The translations under genes and the position numbers were made by a program. A DNA stretch of 64,000 nt from assembly GCF_021496665.1 (NCBI RefSeq), contig NZ_CP071246.1, positions 1 to 64,000 of the forward strand, written 5' to 3'. This document shows positions 44,866 to 54,203 of this stretch, piece after piece. The notes below the pieces were generated by a model. The model ran no database searches. It was given only the letters and a program-made list of their open reading frames with translations, and had not been told where the DNA came from. The stretch comes from Corynebacterium sp. CNCTC7651. GTDB taxonomy: Bacteria; Actinomycetota; Actinomycetes; Mycobacteriales; Mycobacteriaceae. Numbering within the stretch: the first letter of the stretch is position 1; each line of letters starts with the position of its first letter.

Positions 44866-45234
44866 ATGACAACTTTCAAGAAAACCTCTGCCCTGACCGC
44901 AACTGTGCTCGTTTCCGGCGCGCTACTCGCCGGCTGCGGTTCCAGCGAGTGGGACGGTACGTGGACCGGCGACATCACCGCCACCAACGCTGAGACCGGG
45001 GGCGGCACGGCAACCGTGACCGTCAAGGGCGGCGATTGCTCCTGGACCATGACGGAGACCACCGGCGAAACCAACGACGCCAAGTGCAAGCAGTCCGGCG
45101 AAGACTTCAAGCTCGCCGACCCGCTGACGGGCCAGGACCTGAAGTACACCGGCCAGGTGACCAACGACACGCTGACACTGACCCCGCAGAACGACGCCGC
45201 GGAGAAGGTCGGCGTGATGGTGCTGCAGCGCTAG
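44866..45234 (+). CDS. Small lipoprotein of unknown function
   Basis: A 122-residue protein with a lipoprotein signal (TATVLVSGALLAGCGSSEWDG; lipobox LAGC). The mature part is a compact beta-rich domain with WDGTWTGDITATNAETGGG and repeated Thr-rich strands, including two cysteines (GDCSWTM; DAKCKQS) likely disulphide-bonded. It follows a terminator so it has its own promoter. Its stop codon overlaps the convergent mrpG stop by 4 bp. Confidence 0.75.
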   Translation: MTTFKKTSALTATVLVSGALLAGCGSSEWDGTWTGDITATNAETGGGTATVTVKGGDCSWTMTETTGETNDAKCKQSGEDFKLADPLTGQDLKYTGQVTNDTLTLTPQNDAAEKVGVMVLQR

Positions 45235-45560
45235 TGGTTGGCGTTAGTGTCCAGCTTGTCGGTGACGGTGACGCCGTAGATGGAGCGGCCCATGACGAAG
45301 CTGCCGACGGAGCCGATGATCCACACGCCGGCGACAGCGATCACCGCCATGAGGAACTCGCCCAGCCGGAACCCGTAGGTGCCCCAGGAGTAGATGAGCT
45401 TGGCTAGAACGAGCGTGGGGAATGCGAGGCACACGAGTGGGCCGAGCAGGTTCGCGCGGGTCAGCGCGTCCGGCGCGCGCAGCTGCAACAGCACGGTGGC
45501 CACAACGTAGACGGTGGAGATGACCACCAGCGCGACGACGATGATTTCCAGGACAGTCAT
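45231..45560 (-). CDS. mrpG: Na+/H+ antiporter subunit MrpG
   Basis: A 109-residue membrane protein with three helices, starting MTVLEIIVVALVVISTVYVVATVLLQLRAPDALTRAN. The RAPDxxTRxN motif is typical of MrpG/PhaG. It is the last gene of the mrp operon and overlaps mrpF by one base. Confidence 0.88.
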   Translation of the reverse strand: MTVLEIIVVALVVISTVYVVATVLLQLRAPDALTRANLLGPLVCLAFPTLVLAKLIYSWGTYGFRLGEFLMAVIAVAGVWIIGSVGSFVMGRSIYGVTVTDKLDTNANH

Positions 45561-45838
45561 TAGCGGCGCCCCCTCGAGATAATGCGGGCCATGGAGATGG
45601 TGGGAATGACGCCGCAGACCAGGGCGGCGAGGATGGCGACGTCGTAGCCGATCATGGTCTCGCGCACCAGCGTCCAGACCAGGAAGATGGCGATCATGGC
45701 GTAGAACACGAAGTCCGCCATCACGGCGCGCGAGAGTTCGTCGCGCGTCAGAATCACTGCGCCGAGGCCAATCAACAGCGCGGCGGCCATGATGATCATG
45801 CAGACGGCCATCACGGTTTCAAATGGGGTGGCAAACAT
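45560..45838 (-). CDS. mrpF: Na+/H+ antiporter subunit MrpF
   Basis: A 92-residue protein with three helices, LIGLGAVILTRDELSRAVMADFVFYAMIAIFLVW, matching the MrpF family with a conserved Asp in the second helix (the position linked to ion translocation in this family). It abuts mrpE by sharing the junction ATTTAGTCC. Confidence 0.86.
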   Translation of the reverse strand: MFATPFETVMAVCMIIMAAALLIGLGAVILTRDELSRAVMADFVFYAMIAIFLVWTLVRETMIGYDVAILAALVCGVIPTISMARIISRGRR

Positions 45839-46264
45839 TTAGTCCATCCTCTCTGCCGGCGGGACGTGGGCCGCAGTCGGCGCGCCGTGGTCCTTGTACG
45901 GCTCCCAGGCGACGCTAGCAGCGTCGAACGGAATTGCCTTGACCTTGGGGTTGACGTGCTCCTCCATGTCGGCCAGACCCTCGATCACGTCGACTGGGTC
46001 CGCGCCGAACGCGGCCTGCACAATCAGCACCTCGGCGGCATCGTCCGCCGTGCGGTGGCGCAGACCCACGGACAGGGTGCCGGGGGTGACGGTGATGGAG
46101 GTGGAGAACCAGAAGATCTCCCAGTCCGTCTTCAGGCGCAGCGGGTAGTAGATGATCACGGGTTCAAGCCCCGTCCTTGGCTTGAACGCGGCGACCACGG
46201 CCGCCCAACCCGCTACGAAGATCTCTTTGATGATCCACAGCGTGTACTTCATCGCGTGCAGCAT
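45839..46264 (-). CDS. mrpE: Na+/H+ antiporter subunit MrpE
   Basis: A 141-residue subunit with an N-terminal membrane region (MKYTLWIIKEIFVAGWAAVVAAF) and a cytoplasmic domain with TVTPGTLSVGLRHRTADDAAEVLIVQ, the MrpE signature region. It is a structural rather than transporting subunit in this complex. It starts directly at the end of mrpD. Confidence 0.86.
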   Translation of the reverse strand: MLHAMKYTLWIIKEIFVAGWAAVVAAFKPRTGLEPVIIYYPLRLKTDWEIFWFSTSITVTPGTLSVGLRHRTADDAAEVLIVQAAFGADPVDVIEGLADMEEHVNPKVKAIPFDAASVAWEPYKDHGAPTAAHVPPAERMD

Positions 46265-47788
46265 TTAACGTCCTCCCTGGTACACGCCCACGGCGTCGGT
46301 GCCCAGCACGGCCGTGGTGTACTGGTCCACGTTCAGCAACGCGTCGGCGCCGCTGGTGGTGATGCCCCACATCTGCCCGGCAAAGATGAACATTGCCAGG
46401 GACAGGAGCATCATGCTTAACGACGGCAGCAAATACGGCCACCGCACATTCAACGCAGCCGGGTAGTGCTGCATCGGGCGGCCCCAGAAGACCTTGCGCC
46501 AGACGCGCATCATGGACAGCAACGCGCCGAAGGACGCGACGATGATGGTGCCGATGACTACCCACGACGTGACGTCGCTAGGCTTCGCCGCGGCGAGCAT
46601 GATGGTCACCTTGCCGAAGAGGCCGGAGAACGGCGGGAAGCCCACGATGGAGAACGCGCCGGCCACGAACACGGCCGAAGTGATCGGGTCGCGCCGGGCG
46701 AGGCCGGAAAGCTTGCTCATGGTGCCGGTGCCGTAGGTTTCCTCGATCGCGCCGGAGTTCAGCGTGAGCGCGCCGACGGTGATCATGTGGTGCAGCGTGT
46801 ACAACAGGCCCGCGGCGAGCGCGTAACGGGCTTGCTCGCCGCCCCCGCCGGTGAAGGCGAGCATGACCAGGATGAACGGCATGCCGTTGACCATCTGGTA
46901 CGCCAGCACGCGGCGGATGGTGCTTTCCGCCAGACCGGCGAAGCCGCCGATGAGCATGGAGATGACCATGATGACGATGATCAGGGTGTTCCACCGCTCA
47001 TCCATGTCGAAGACGACCACCCAGATGCGGTAGAGCATGTACACCGCCACCTTGGTGTGCAGGCCCGAGAAGAGCCCCATGACGGCCGCGGAGGTGGAGG
47101 GGTAGGTGCGCGGCAGCCAGGTGTGCACCGGGAAGACACCGGCCTTCGCCGCGATGGCGATGACCACAATGCCCATCGCCACCGTCACCGGGCCGTTGCC
47201 GGCGGCGGCGCCGCGCAGGGCCGCGATGTTCACGGCCCCGGCCACGCCGTAGACGTAGCCGACGCCGAGCACCAGAAGCGTAGAGGCCGCCAGGTTCACC
47301 AGCACGAAGGCGCGGGCGGACAGGAGGCGGTGGCGGGTACCCGTCATGGCGATCAGGCCGTAGGAGGGCAGGAGCATGACCTCGATCATGACGAAGAAGT
47401 TGAACAGGTCCGCGGTGAGCAGCGCGCCGGAGACACCGGTGATAAGCACCAGCGTCAGGGGCGTGAAGTAGCGGGCCTGCGTCTCGCCGGCCACGATGGC
47501 AAACCAGTTGGATGTGAGCGCCACGATCATGGTGGTGACCAGCATGATGGCGGAGAATTGGTCGCCGGCAAAGGAGATGCCCACGCCGGCTTGGTAGCCG
47601 CCGACGGTGTGGCTGATCGTGCCGTGCTCGCCGGTGTAGAGGTACAGCCAAACACCGCCGGCGAGGTTGATGGCCGGGATGATGATTGAAAGTGCGTCGT
47701 TGAGCGCCTTGCTCGGGGAAAGCGCCGTGACGGCGGAGATGATCAGCGGGAGCGCGACGAAGATGGGCAGGATTGCGTCTGCGGTCAT
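46265..47788 (-). CDS. mrpD: Na+/H+ antiporter subunit MrpD
   Basis: A 507-residue, roughly 14-helix protein homologous to complex I subunits. The key sequence MTGTRHRLLSARAFVLVNLAASTLLVLG and the lysine/His-rich channel region KAGVFPVHTWLPRTYPSTSAAVMGLFSGLHTKVAVYML are present. It forms part of the proton/sodium path. It overlaps mrpC by 4 bp. Confidence 0.92.
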   Translation of the reverse strand: MTADAILPIFVALPLIISAVTALSPSKALNDALSIIIPAINLAGGVWLYLYTGEHGTISHTVGGYQAGVGISFAGDQFSAIMLVTTMIVALTSNWFAIVAGETQARYFTPLTLVLITGVSGALLTADLFNFFVMIEVMLLPSYGLIAMTGTRHRLLSARAFVLVNLAASTLLVLGVGYVYGVAGAVNIAALRGAAAGNGPVTVAMGIVVIAIAAKAGVFPVHTWLPRTYPSTSAAVMGLFSGLHTKVAVYMLYRIWVVVFDMDERWNTLIIVIMVISMLIGGFAGLAESTIRRVLAYQMVNGMPFILVMLAFTGGGGEQARYALAAGLLYTLHHMITVGALTLNSGAIEETYGTGTMSKLSGLARRDPITSAVFVAGAFSIVGFPPFSGLFGKVTIMLAAAKPSDVTSWVVIGTIIVASFGALLSMMRVWRKVFWGRPMQHYPAALNVRWPYLLPSLSMMLLSLAMFIFAGQMWGITTSGADALLNVDQYTTAVLGTDAVGVYQGGR

Positions 47789-48249
47789 CGTTCGGTCACC
47801 TCCAGGGAGCGGTCAACGGTCTCAAGGACTTCCATGTCGTGGATGGCGCGCAGCTTGCGCGGGTTGAGGCGGGCGGTGCGCCCGGCGGTGGACAGGGCGG
47901 ACGGGGAGAGCTCCATGTGGCTGTAGCCGGAGTCGGTGCCGGTGGGCTGATCCTTCGTGTCGTCGTCCTTGCCCAAGGATGCGAGCATGAGCAGGATGGT
48001 CGTGGTTGCCATCGCAATCACGATGGCGGTGAGCACGAACGCCTGCGGCAGCGGGTCGGACATGTCTTCCAGCGCGGTGCGGGAGGGGAACGCCTCGCCG
48101 CGCCACGCGCCTACTCCCGCGGCGAGCAGGGTGAGGTTGGCGGCGTGGCCGAACAGGGACATGCCGAACACCACGCGCACCATGCCGCGTTGCATGACCA
48201 GGTACACGGAGCCGGCGGTTAGGACTGCGATTGTCAGTGCCATCACCAT
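47785..48249 (-). CDS. mrpC: Na+/H+ antiporter subunit MrpC
   Basis: A 154-residue NuoK-like subunit with three helices (LTIAVLTAGSVYLVMQRGMVRVVFGMSLFGHAANL; PLPQAFVLTAIVIAMATTTILLML). A hydrophilic C-terminal extension of about 55 residues (DDTKDQPTGTDSGYS onward) is longer than the minimal family. It follows mrpA by 2 bp. Confidence 0.9.
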   Translation of the reverse strand: MVMALTIAVLTAGSVYLVMQRGMVRVVFGMSLFGHAANLTLLAAGVGAWRGEAFPSRTALEDMSDPLPQAFVLTAIVIAMATTTILLMLASLGKDDDTKDQPTGTDSGYSHMELSPSALSTAGRTARLNPRKLRAIHDMEVLETVDRSLEVTER

Positions 48250-48251
48250 GG

Positions 48252-51164
48252 TTAATCAAGCTCCTTCGACAGGACGGATCGGGGGGCCTCGGCCGGGTTG
48301 AGCGGTGACGGGTGGGCATCCACGGCATTTTCGGGGTGCTCCGGCTCGGGGACGTTGGGCAGCGGGTTTTCTGCCTCGCTGCGGGTGTACACCAGCTCCG
48401 AGACCTCCGCGCCGGGGCGCAGGTAGCCGCCGAGGGAGTTGATGGCCTGGGTGACCATGCCAACCACGCACATGTAAATGCCGGCGTCGAAGATCATGGC
48501 CGTGGTGAAGTGCTGGCCCAGGATTTCTCCGTAGATGGAGTACATGAAGCCGCCCTCGATCAGGCCCAGGAAGCCGGACGAGATGGCGACGATGATGCCC
48601 CAGCCGATCAGGCGCACCGGGGTCTTCTCGTTGACCACGGTGGTGTCCGCGCCGCGGGAGAGGTAGTTCAGCGCGAAGCCGGTGGCAAGCACAAGTGCTG
48701 CGACGAAGCCGCCGCCGGGGGCGTTGTGGGCGCGGAAGAAGATGACCACGGAGAGCACTACCAGGACCGGCAGCACCATCGCGGCGGCCTTGCGCAGGGG
48801 CAGGGTGTTGAACTGGGATTGGCCGAACGGGCGCGGGCGGGTGCCGGCCTCGAACTTGTGGCGCGGCATGGAGGACGTCACCGCCATGATCACCACCGCG
48901 GCCATGCCCAGCACGGACAGCTCGCCCAGGGTGTCAAAGCCACGGAACTCCACGATAATCACGGCCACGATGTTGTCCGCGTGCGTTTCCAACCCGCCCT
49001 CGGTGAGGAACCACAACGCCAGCTCGGAGCGCTCGCGGCGGCCCAGCAGGCTCCACACGCCTAGGAAAGCGGTGATGCCGGCCAGGGCGGCGAACACCGT
49101 CGCGGTGACCTGCCTGCGCTTCGGAGTCTCCGGGAACATGCGCGGCTGGAAGCGCAGCACCATGAGCATGACCACGACGGTGAGCGCCTCCACCAAGAAC
49201 TGGGTCAGCGCCACGTCCGGCGCGCCCAGCATGAACATCTGCAGCGTCATGCCCACGCCCACGGTGCCCAACAGCACGGTGGTGGCCAGGCGGGAGCGCG
49301 TGCGGCACATGCCCACCACCGAGGCGGCGATGATGGCGAACGGGATGAGGTCCCACCACACGTCGATGCCTTCCGCGCGCGGGGCGAGCGGCACGCCGTC
49401 CACGCCGTCTGTCAGCAGCGCCGTGGACAGGCCAAGCGCGACTACCAGGAAGAACAGCGGGAACAGGTGGCGCGACGGGTTGAAACCGTCCGCGATGGAG
49501 CCCAAGTGCTTGCCGACGCTCGTAGCAGTACGGTTCACCTCACTCAGGATCTCGTTGCCGTTGGTGGGCAGAAGCTCCTTGTTCTCCACGCGAGCGAAGA
49601 AGGGCTTGCGGGCGAAGAGCACGAAGAGGATGCCGGCGGCCAGCACGATCATGGAGACGATGAACGGGGCGTTCACGCCGTGGAAGATGTGCAGCTCGGC
49701 TTCGTACGCCTCCCCGGTGATGGCGGTGACGCCGTTGGACACCAGGTTGCCTACCCGCGGGAGCATGAACGGCACGACGGCGGACATCAAGCCCGGCAGC
49801 GCCGCCGGCAGCCAGAGGCTCACCGGGGCCTCGTGCACGTGCGACATGTCCTTCGGGCCGTCCACGAACGCGCCGAAAACAATCTTGGCGGAGTAGAGGA
49901 AGGTGAGAAACGCCGCGATACCGGCAACCACCAACAGGATCATGCCCTGCGGGTTGTCTTGCAGCGCGGCAAGGATGGATTCCTTGGACACGAAGCCGAA
50001 CAGCGGAGGCACCGCGGCCATGGATGCCGCGGCGACGACGGTGGAGGCGAAGGTGAACGGCATCTTGTTGTACAGCGGGCCCAGGCGGCGGATGTCGCGG
50101 GAGCCGGCCTCGTGGTCCACCACGCCGATGAGCATGAACAGCGAGGACTTGAACAGGGCGTGCGCAAGCGTGTGCGTCAACGCCGCGGCCAGGGCAACGG
50201 GGGTTCCCACGCCTATGGCGGCGACGATCCAGCCCAGGTGGGACACGGTGGAGTACGCCGTGAGGTGCTTCAGGTCCGTCTTGGTAATGGCGAAGGTGGC
50301 GGACATCAGTGCCGTGAACAGGCCGGTGATAATCAGCAGCCAGTTCCACTCGGGGGTCGCAGCAAAGACCGTCGAAAAGCGGAGCAGCAGGTACACGCCC
50401 GCCTTGACCACGGCGGCGGCGTGGAGGAACGCGGAGACCGGGGTGGCCGCGGCCATTGCCTCGGGCAGCCAGAAGTGGAAGGGGAACTGCGCGGCCTTGG
50501 TGAAGGCGGACAGCGCGATGAGCACAGCCAAGCCGGTGACCAGCTTGGAATCCTGCGCCCAGAAATCGGCCGCCAGGATGCCGGACAGCGAGGTGGTGCC
50601 TGCCTGCACCGCCGCGATGGCCAGTGCGGTGAGCAGCGTCAGCCCGCCGAAGAAGGTGAGGATCAGCGTGCGGTAGGAGCCGGCCTCGCCCGAGGAGCCG
50701 GAGCGCGCGATGAGCATGAAGGACGCGATGGAGACGAGCTCCCAGCCAATGAAGAGCAGCACCACGTCGTTGGCCAGCACCAGTAGCAGCACTGACAGGG
50801 TGAACGCCGTCATGATGGTGTAGAAGCTCGTGTTGCCTTCGCGCTTTGGCAGGTAAGCGGCGGAATACAGCATCACTACACCGCCGATGGTCAGCGCCAG
50901 CAGCGCGAAGAAGATGCTCAGCCCGTCCGCGCGCAGCGCAACGTTGACAGCCGCGCCGGTGCCCAGCACATCCCGGGCCCATTCGAAGCCCCATTCCAGC
51001 ACACCCCCTTGCCTAATGGTGGGGTACTTGGACGCAAGCACTCCCGCGGCGGCGAAGAACACCAGCGCGATGGGGTAGCCTGCGGCGCGGTCCATGACGC
51101 GCACGAGCGGAGGCGAAAGCACCACTGTTAACGCCACAAGCCCGACGGCGAGGGGAAGTGTCAT
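48252..51164 (-). CDS. mrpA: Na+/H+ antiporter subunit MrpA (fused MrpA-MrpB)
   Basis: A 970-residue protein. The first 640 residues match the NuoL-like MrpA, with VVLLFIGWELVSIASFMLIA and AQFPFHFWLPEAMAAATPVSAFLHAAAVVKAGVYLLLRF. The C-terminal region (PGGGFVAALVLATGFALNYL, GGFMYSIYGEILGQHFTTAMIFDAGIYMCVVGM) contains the MrpB domain, so the operon is mrpA(B)CDEFG. A hydrophilic tail ends ...LSKELD. The ATG has AGAGGA upstream. The Mrp complex expels Na+ in exchange for H+ and supports alkaline and salt tolerance. The operon is divergent from the YhgE-like gene. Confidence 0.92.
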   Translation of the reverse strand: MTLPLAVGLVALTVVLSPPLVRVMDRAAGYPIALVFFAAAGVLASKYPTIRQGGVLEWGFEWARDVLGTGAAVNVALRADGLSIFFALLALTIGGVVMLYSAAYLPKREGNTSFYTIMTAFTLSVLLLVLANDVVLLFIGWELVSIASFMLIARSGSSGEAGSYRTLILTFFGGLTLLTALAIAAVQAGTTSLSGILAADFWAQDSKLVTGLAVLIALSAFTKAAQFPFHFWLPEAMAAATPVSAFLHAAAVVKAGVYLLLRFSTVFAATPEWNWLLIITGLFTALMSATFAITKTDLKHLTAYSTVSHLGWIVAAIGVGTPVALAAALTHTLAHALFKSSLFMLIGVVDHEAGSRDIRRLGPLYNKMPFTFASTVVAAASMAAVPPLFGFVSKESILAALQDNPQGMILLVVAGIAAFLTFLYSAKIVFGAFVDGPKDMSHVHEAPVSLWLPAALPGLMSAVVPFMLPRVGNLVSNGVTAITGEAYEAELHIFHGVNAPFIVSMIVLAAGILFVLFARKPFFARVENKELLPTNGNEILSEVNRTATSVGKHLGSIADGFNPSRHLFPLFFLVVALGLSTALLTDGVDGVPLAPRAEGIDVWWDLIPFAIIAASVVGMCRTRSRLATTVLLGTVGVGMTLQMFMLGAPDVALTQFLVEALTVVVMLMVLRFQPRMFPETPKRRQVTATVFAALAGITAFLGVWSLLGRRERSELALWFLTEGGLETHADNIVAVIIVEFRGFDTLGELSVLGMAAVVIMAVTSSMPRHKFEAGTRPRPFGQSQFNTLPLRKAAAMVLPVLVVLSVVIFFRAHNAPGGGFVAALVLATGFALNYLSRGADTTVVNEKTPVRLIGWGIIVAISSGFLGLIEGGFMYSIYGEILGQHFTTAMIFDAGIYMCVVGMVTQAINSLGGYLRPGAEVSELVYTRSEAENPLPNVPEPEHPENAVDAHPSPLNPAEAPRSVLSKELD

Positions 51165-51321
51165 GGGAATCCTCTTTAGGTCGCTTCGTCTCTACAGCAG
51201 CGTTTTCGACACTAGCAGGTCAAATGGCGGGCAGTACTCACGTGAAATCCAGCTCGCCCCAATGCAATCCGCACAATTCGGGCAGGCGGTGCGTCCTACC
51301 AGGAAAATGTGGTGACGGGTG

Positions 51322-51327
51322 TTAAAT
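51322..51327 (+). promoter_or_regulatory. -10-like element (TTAAAT) for the YhgE/Pip-like gene
   Basis: TTAAAT lies 8 nt before the ATG. It matches the consensus only moderately, but no ribosome site is visible, so a leaderless start is plausible. Confidence 0.35.
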
Positions 51328-51335
51328 GCTGTGGC

Positions 51336-52730
51336 ATGGCATCGGGCAACAGTCTGCGGGTAGTGTGCGCCGTTTTGGCGTTGGTTGTCGGCGCACTTTT
51401 ACCGATGTCCCCGGCGAGCACGTGGGCCAACCTTGCGGCCGACGCAGAGGTCTCGGGCGCCCCCCAGTTAGGCGCGGAGAACCTGGGCGAGGCCCGCCGC
51501 GCCGCCGGCGACGCAGGCCAGCAGGCGGCGCTGCTCAAGGTGGGCGCAGGCCAGCTCGCCTCAGGCGTGGGGGAGGCGGAGGCGCAGGTGCAGCAGCTTA
51601 TCTCCGCCATCTCCGCCGCCCAAGCCGGCGCCCAGCAGCTGTCTGCCGGCATGGTGGAACTGCAGGCCGGCACCGGCCAACTTGGCAGCGGCGCAACCGA
51701 GTTGGCGGACGCGATTGGGCAAGTGGTTGAGCAGGTCACCAGTTTTGAGGCGGTGCGCGGGCAGATCCTCGCGGCAATTGACCGCACACTTACCGGCTTA
51801 GAGGACGCGCAGGACCCGGACGCGCTCGCTGCCCGAGACTCCCTCCACGCTTTGCGGGAGCAGGTTGTCACCGCCCAGCTCCCGCCCGATGTTGCGGATC
51901 GCCTGCACCAGCTTCGGGACGGTTCCCGCCAGCTGGCGAACCAGCTCGCCGTGCCGGGGTACGCGTACCACGACGGTATATATACAGCCACTAACGGCGC
52001 CGCCGACCTTGCCGCCGGGTTGAGTGAGCTGTATGCGCAAACCAGCCAGGCCACCGAGGGCGTGGGCGAACTTGTTGCCGGCGTGCAGCAAATCGACCGG
52101 ATGTCTCAGCTGAACAACGACAAAGTCGCGGCTGTTCGCGCGGCGCTGCCCGTGCCCGTGGCCGCCCCGAGCGCCGCGGACAGCACCGACGGTGCGGCCG
52201 CGACGCGCTCAACCCTCGCGCCCGTTGCTGCGATGTTGCTTGCGGCGATGACGGTGTTCAGCGGCACGGCGCTCGCATCTGTCCTCACCTTTGGCGCCCG
52301 CCGGTGGATCTTGCCCCTTGGGGCGCTCACCGTCGCCGCCGCCGGCACGGTCTTGGCTGGGGTGATAGGGACGGGGCTAGGTGCGCAGCAGTACGCCGTC
52401 GCGTTCGCAGCACTGCTCCTCGGCACCCTTGCTTCGGCGGGACTCGCGGGTGTGCTCACGCGGTGGCTCGGTACTGGTGCTGGCTTCGGCCTCGCCGGGG
52501 TTTTCGCCCTTGCGCAGACCGGCCTTGTGGGGTGGGTGTGGCGCACTGCCACGACCGCGCAGGTGGACACGCTGTGGGTGAGCCTGTCGCAGGCGGCGCC
52601 GATGCACTGGGCGACGACGGCGGTTTCTGCTGCGTGCAACGGTGGCGACTACCAGGGCATTGTCTCCGCCCTGCTGCTGAGTGCGCTGCTCGCCGCCGCG
52701 GGGCTGGCGGGTGCGCGCGGGCGCGGTTAA
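51336..52730 (+). CDS. YhgE/Pip-like membrane protein
   Basis: A 464-residue protein with an N-terminal signal-like helix (LRVVCAVLALVVGALLPMSPAS). A long extracytoplasmic helical region follows with repeated Gln/Gly/Ala heptads (KVGAGQLASGVGEAEAQVQQL; LSAGMVELQAGTGQLGSGATELADAIG). The C-terminal part has about five or six membrane helices (MLLAAMTVFSGTALASVL onward). This is the layout of YhgE/Pip (phage-infection-protein) domains. The upstream frame contains an MVTGVKCC extension that I reject. The gene is divergent from mrpA. The cellular role is unknown. Confidence 0.65.
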   Translation: MASGNSLRVVCAVLALVVGALLPMSPASTWANLAADAEVSGAPQLGAENLGEARRAAGDAGQQAALLKVGAGQLASGVGEAEAQVQQLISAISAAQAGAQQLSAGMVELQAGTGQLGSGATELADAIGQVVEQVTSFEAVRGQILAAIDRTLTGLEDAQDPDALAARDSLHALREQVVTAQLPPDVADRLHQLRDGSRQLANQLAVPGYAYHDGIYTATNGAADLAAGLSELYAQTSQATEGVGELVAGVQQIDRMSQLNNDKVAAVRAALPVPVAAPSAADSTDGAAATRSTLAPVAAMLLAAMTVFSGTALASVLTFGARRWILPLGALTVAAAGTVLAGVIGTGLGAQQYAVAFAALLLGTLASAGLAGVLTRWLGTGAGFGLAGVFALAQTGLVGWVWRTATTAQVDTLWVSLSQAAPMHWATTAVSAACNGGDYQGIVSALLLSALLAAAGLAGARGRG

Positions 52731-53099
52731 ACAGCGCTTCTGGAGTATTGCGGGGAGTGTTGGTGCGCCCCGTCCCACCGGTGTGTCTGAGTCCACATTC
52801 CTTCTGATTGTGACCGGCATCATAGTGTCGGTTCACGCTTCCTCGACCTCTATTTGTGCTGGTGTGCTCTAGCTGGGCTTATGTCCGTGCGCGGCAAGGC
52901 GGGGCGGGAGGTGGTGGCCAAAAGGGGTCCGTGCTGGCCTTTGCGGGCCTCTGCCGGGCGAGGAAAAGAAATATGATCTTTTAATCGATGTGAATAAACG
53001 GTAGACTAATGCCGTTTAACAATGAGATTAATGCGCTCAAAATGTGCGGAGTGCCCAAATGGTTGAGGGCGGCTCTGCGAAAATTCCTAAGGAGTATCA
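52731..53099. other. Gene-poor gap upstream of the adhesin; promoter region
   Basis: About 370 bp without a convincing gene. The last 120 bp are markedly AT-rich compared with the rest of the window (around AAATATGATCTTTTAATCGA). TAGACT at 53002-53007 is a good -10 candidate, giving an mRNA leader of about 85 nt, ending with AAGGAG before the adhesin ATG. A 32-codon frame (53009-53107) overlaps the adhesin start but begins upstream of the expected transcript start. Confidence 0.5.
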
Positions 53100-53930
53100 A
53101 TGACTAATTCTACCCAGCGAGGGCGCAAGCCCCGCCGTTCGGGCGTTGCTGCGGCATCCGCTGTTTCTTTGGCGCTCGGCGCTTTCAGTGTTGTGGGCCC
53201 GGGGCCCCTCGCCTCTGCACAAGAGTCCCTGACCGGCGGTATCCGAGGCGCCGACGGCTCCAAGGTGATCAACACAGGCAAACAACTCGAGTCTGACCTG
53301 GATGCGGGGTCGTGTCTGGTCATGTCAGAGACGGGGTCGCGAAAGGGAAGCCAGGCGGGTTTCAGCTGGGACAGGCTTGAGCCGTCCAACGCTACCACCA
53401 ACACACGCACCTGGGGCGTGTCCGTCGCCTTCGATAACTCGCAGGACCGCACGTTTGCTTACTGGGAGTGGAGTAGCGCCAGTCTAAATACGGCTCCCGT
53501 CACGCTTGGATCCGTGCCGGCAGCGCCTGCCGGGGAACCCCTGGGGACGGACGTCGCAGCATCCGACCGGGCCAACGAAAAACTTGAGATTACCGATGGC
53601 CCCCAAATTACCTACGGGTTGAAGTCGGCTCTCTCAGAGGCGGAGGTAGAGAAATTCGCCCAGGCTGGGGCGGACTCTCGCGTGCGTTACGTGTGGAAAG
53701 ACCAGTACACCAGAGACAAAAATTTTAACAGCAGGCTCCAAGCCACGACCAATTCATTTTTCATTGCCCTGGTCAACCCGTGGCCGAACGAGAACAACGA
53801 ATGCAACCCCATCAAAGTGGATTGGGATAGCATCCAGCAACACGTGATTGTGCCGGGTGAGGAGACCAAGGTCGGCCACATTGACGTCCCTGAACTCTCG
53901 GACGGCAGCTACCAAGGTCGGCCACATTGA
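53100..53930 (+). CDS. Giant G5-domain adhesin, N-terminal fragment (signal peptide)
   Basis: Begins MTNSTQRGRKPRRSGVAAAS with a clear signal peptide (SAVSLALGAFSVVGPGPLASAQ) after AAGGAG. About 255 residues of a secreted, presumably ligand-binding head follow (GFSWDRLEPSNATTNTRTWGV; YGLKSALSEAEVEKFAQAGADSRVRYVWK). The frame stops at 53930 because a 46-bp segment is duplicated in tandem at 53865-53956. With one copy removed, the frame joins SFDKASLSRMVVEAYDGNGEY, which runs to the second break near 54160. The complete protein would be about 2,700 residues. Confidence 0.8.
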   Translation: MTNSTQRGRKPRRSGVAAASAVSLALGAFSVVGPGPLASAQESLTGGIRGADGSKVINTGKQLESDLDAGSCLVMSETGSRKGSQAGFSWDRLEPSNATTNTRTWGVSVAFDNSQDRTFAYWEWSSASLNTAPVTLGSVPAAPAGEPLGTDVAASDRANEKLEITDGPQITYGLKSALSEAEVEKFAQAGADSRVRYVWKDQYTRDKNFNSRLQATTNSFFIALVNPWPNENNECNPIKVDWDSIQQHVIVPGEETKVGHIDVPELSDGSYQGRPH

Positions 53931-53956
53931 CGTCCCTGAACTCTCGGACGGCAGCT
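53865..53956 (+). repeat. Perfect 46-bp tandem duplication in the adhesin gene
   Basis: Units 53865-53910 and 53911-53956 are identical, starting ACCAAGGTCGGCCACATTGA. Since 46 is not a multiple of 3, the duplication throws the gene out of frame. Deleting one copy restores it. The arrangement can revert by slippage or recombination. Confidence 0.95.
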
Positions 53957-54203
53957 TCGACAAGGCCTCGCTGTCCCGCATGGTTGTGGAGGCCTATGAC
54001 GGCAACGGCGAGTACATCGCTTCCAGCGACACCTCCGCTTCGGGCGGTGACAAGCAGCTGCTGCGTGTCGACGACAACGGTGACATCTACTACACCTGGC
54101 CCGAATACCGCGGAACTGGACTGGCGGCCGATAAAAACGTGCAGTTCTCCGTCGTGGCGCGTTTATTGGCCCTTATGCCAAAGCTTTCGACAGCTCAAAT
54201 TCG

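Noticed and set aside
53009..53107. 32-codon frame MPFNNEINALKMCG... overlapping the adhesin start
   Set aside because: Its ATG lies only 1 bp after the -10 box TAGACT, so it would be upstream of or at the edge of the transcript; it is probably just the 5' leader.
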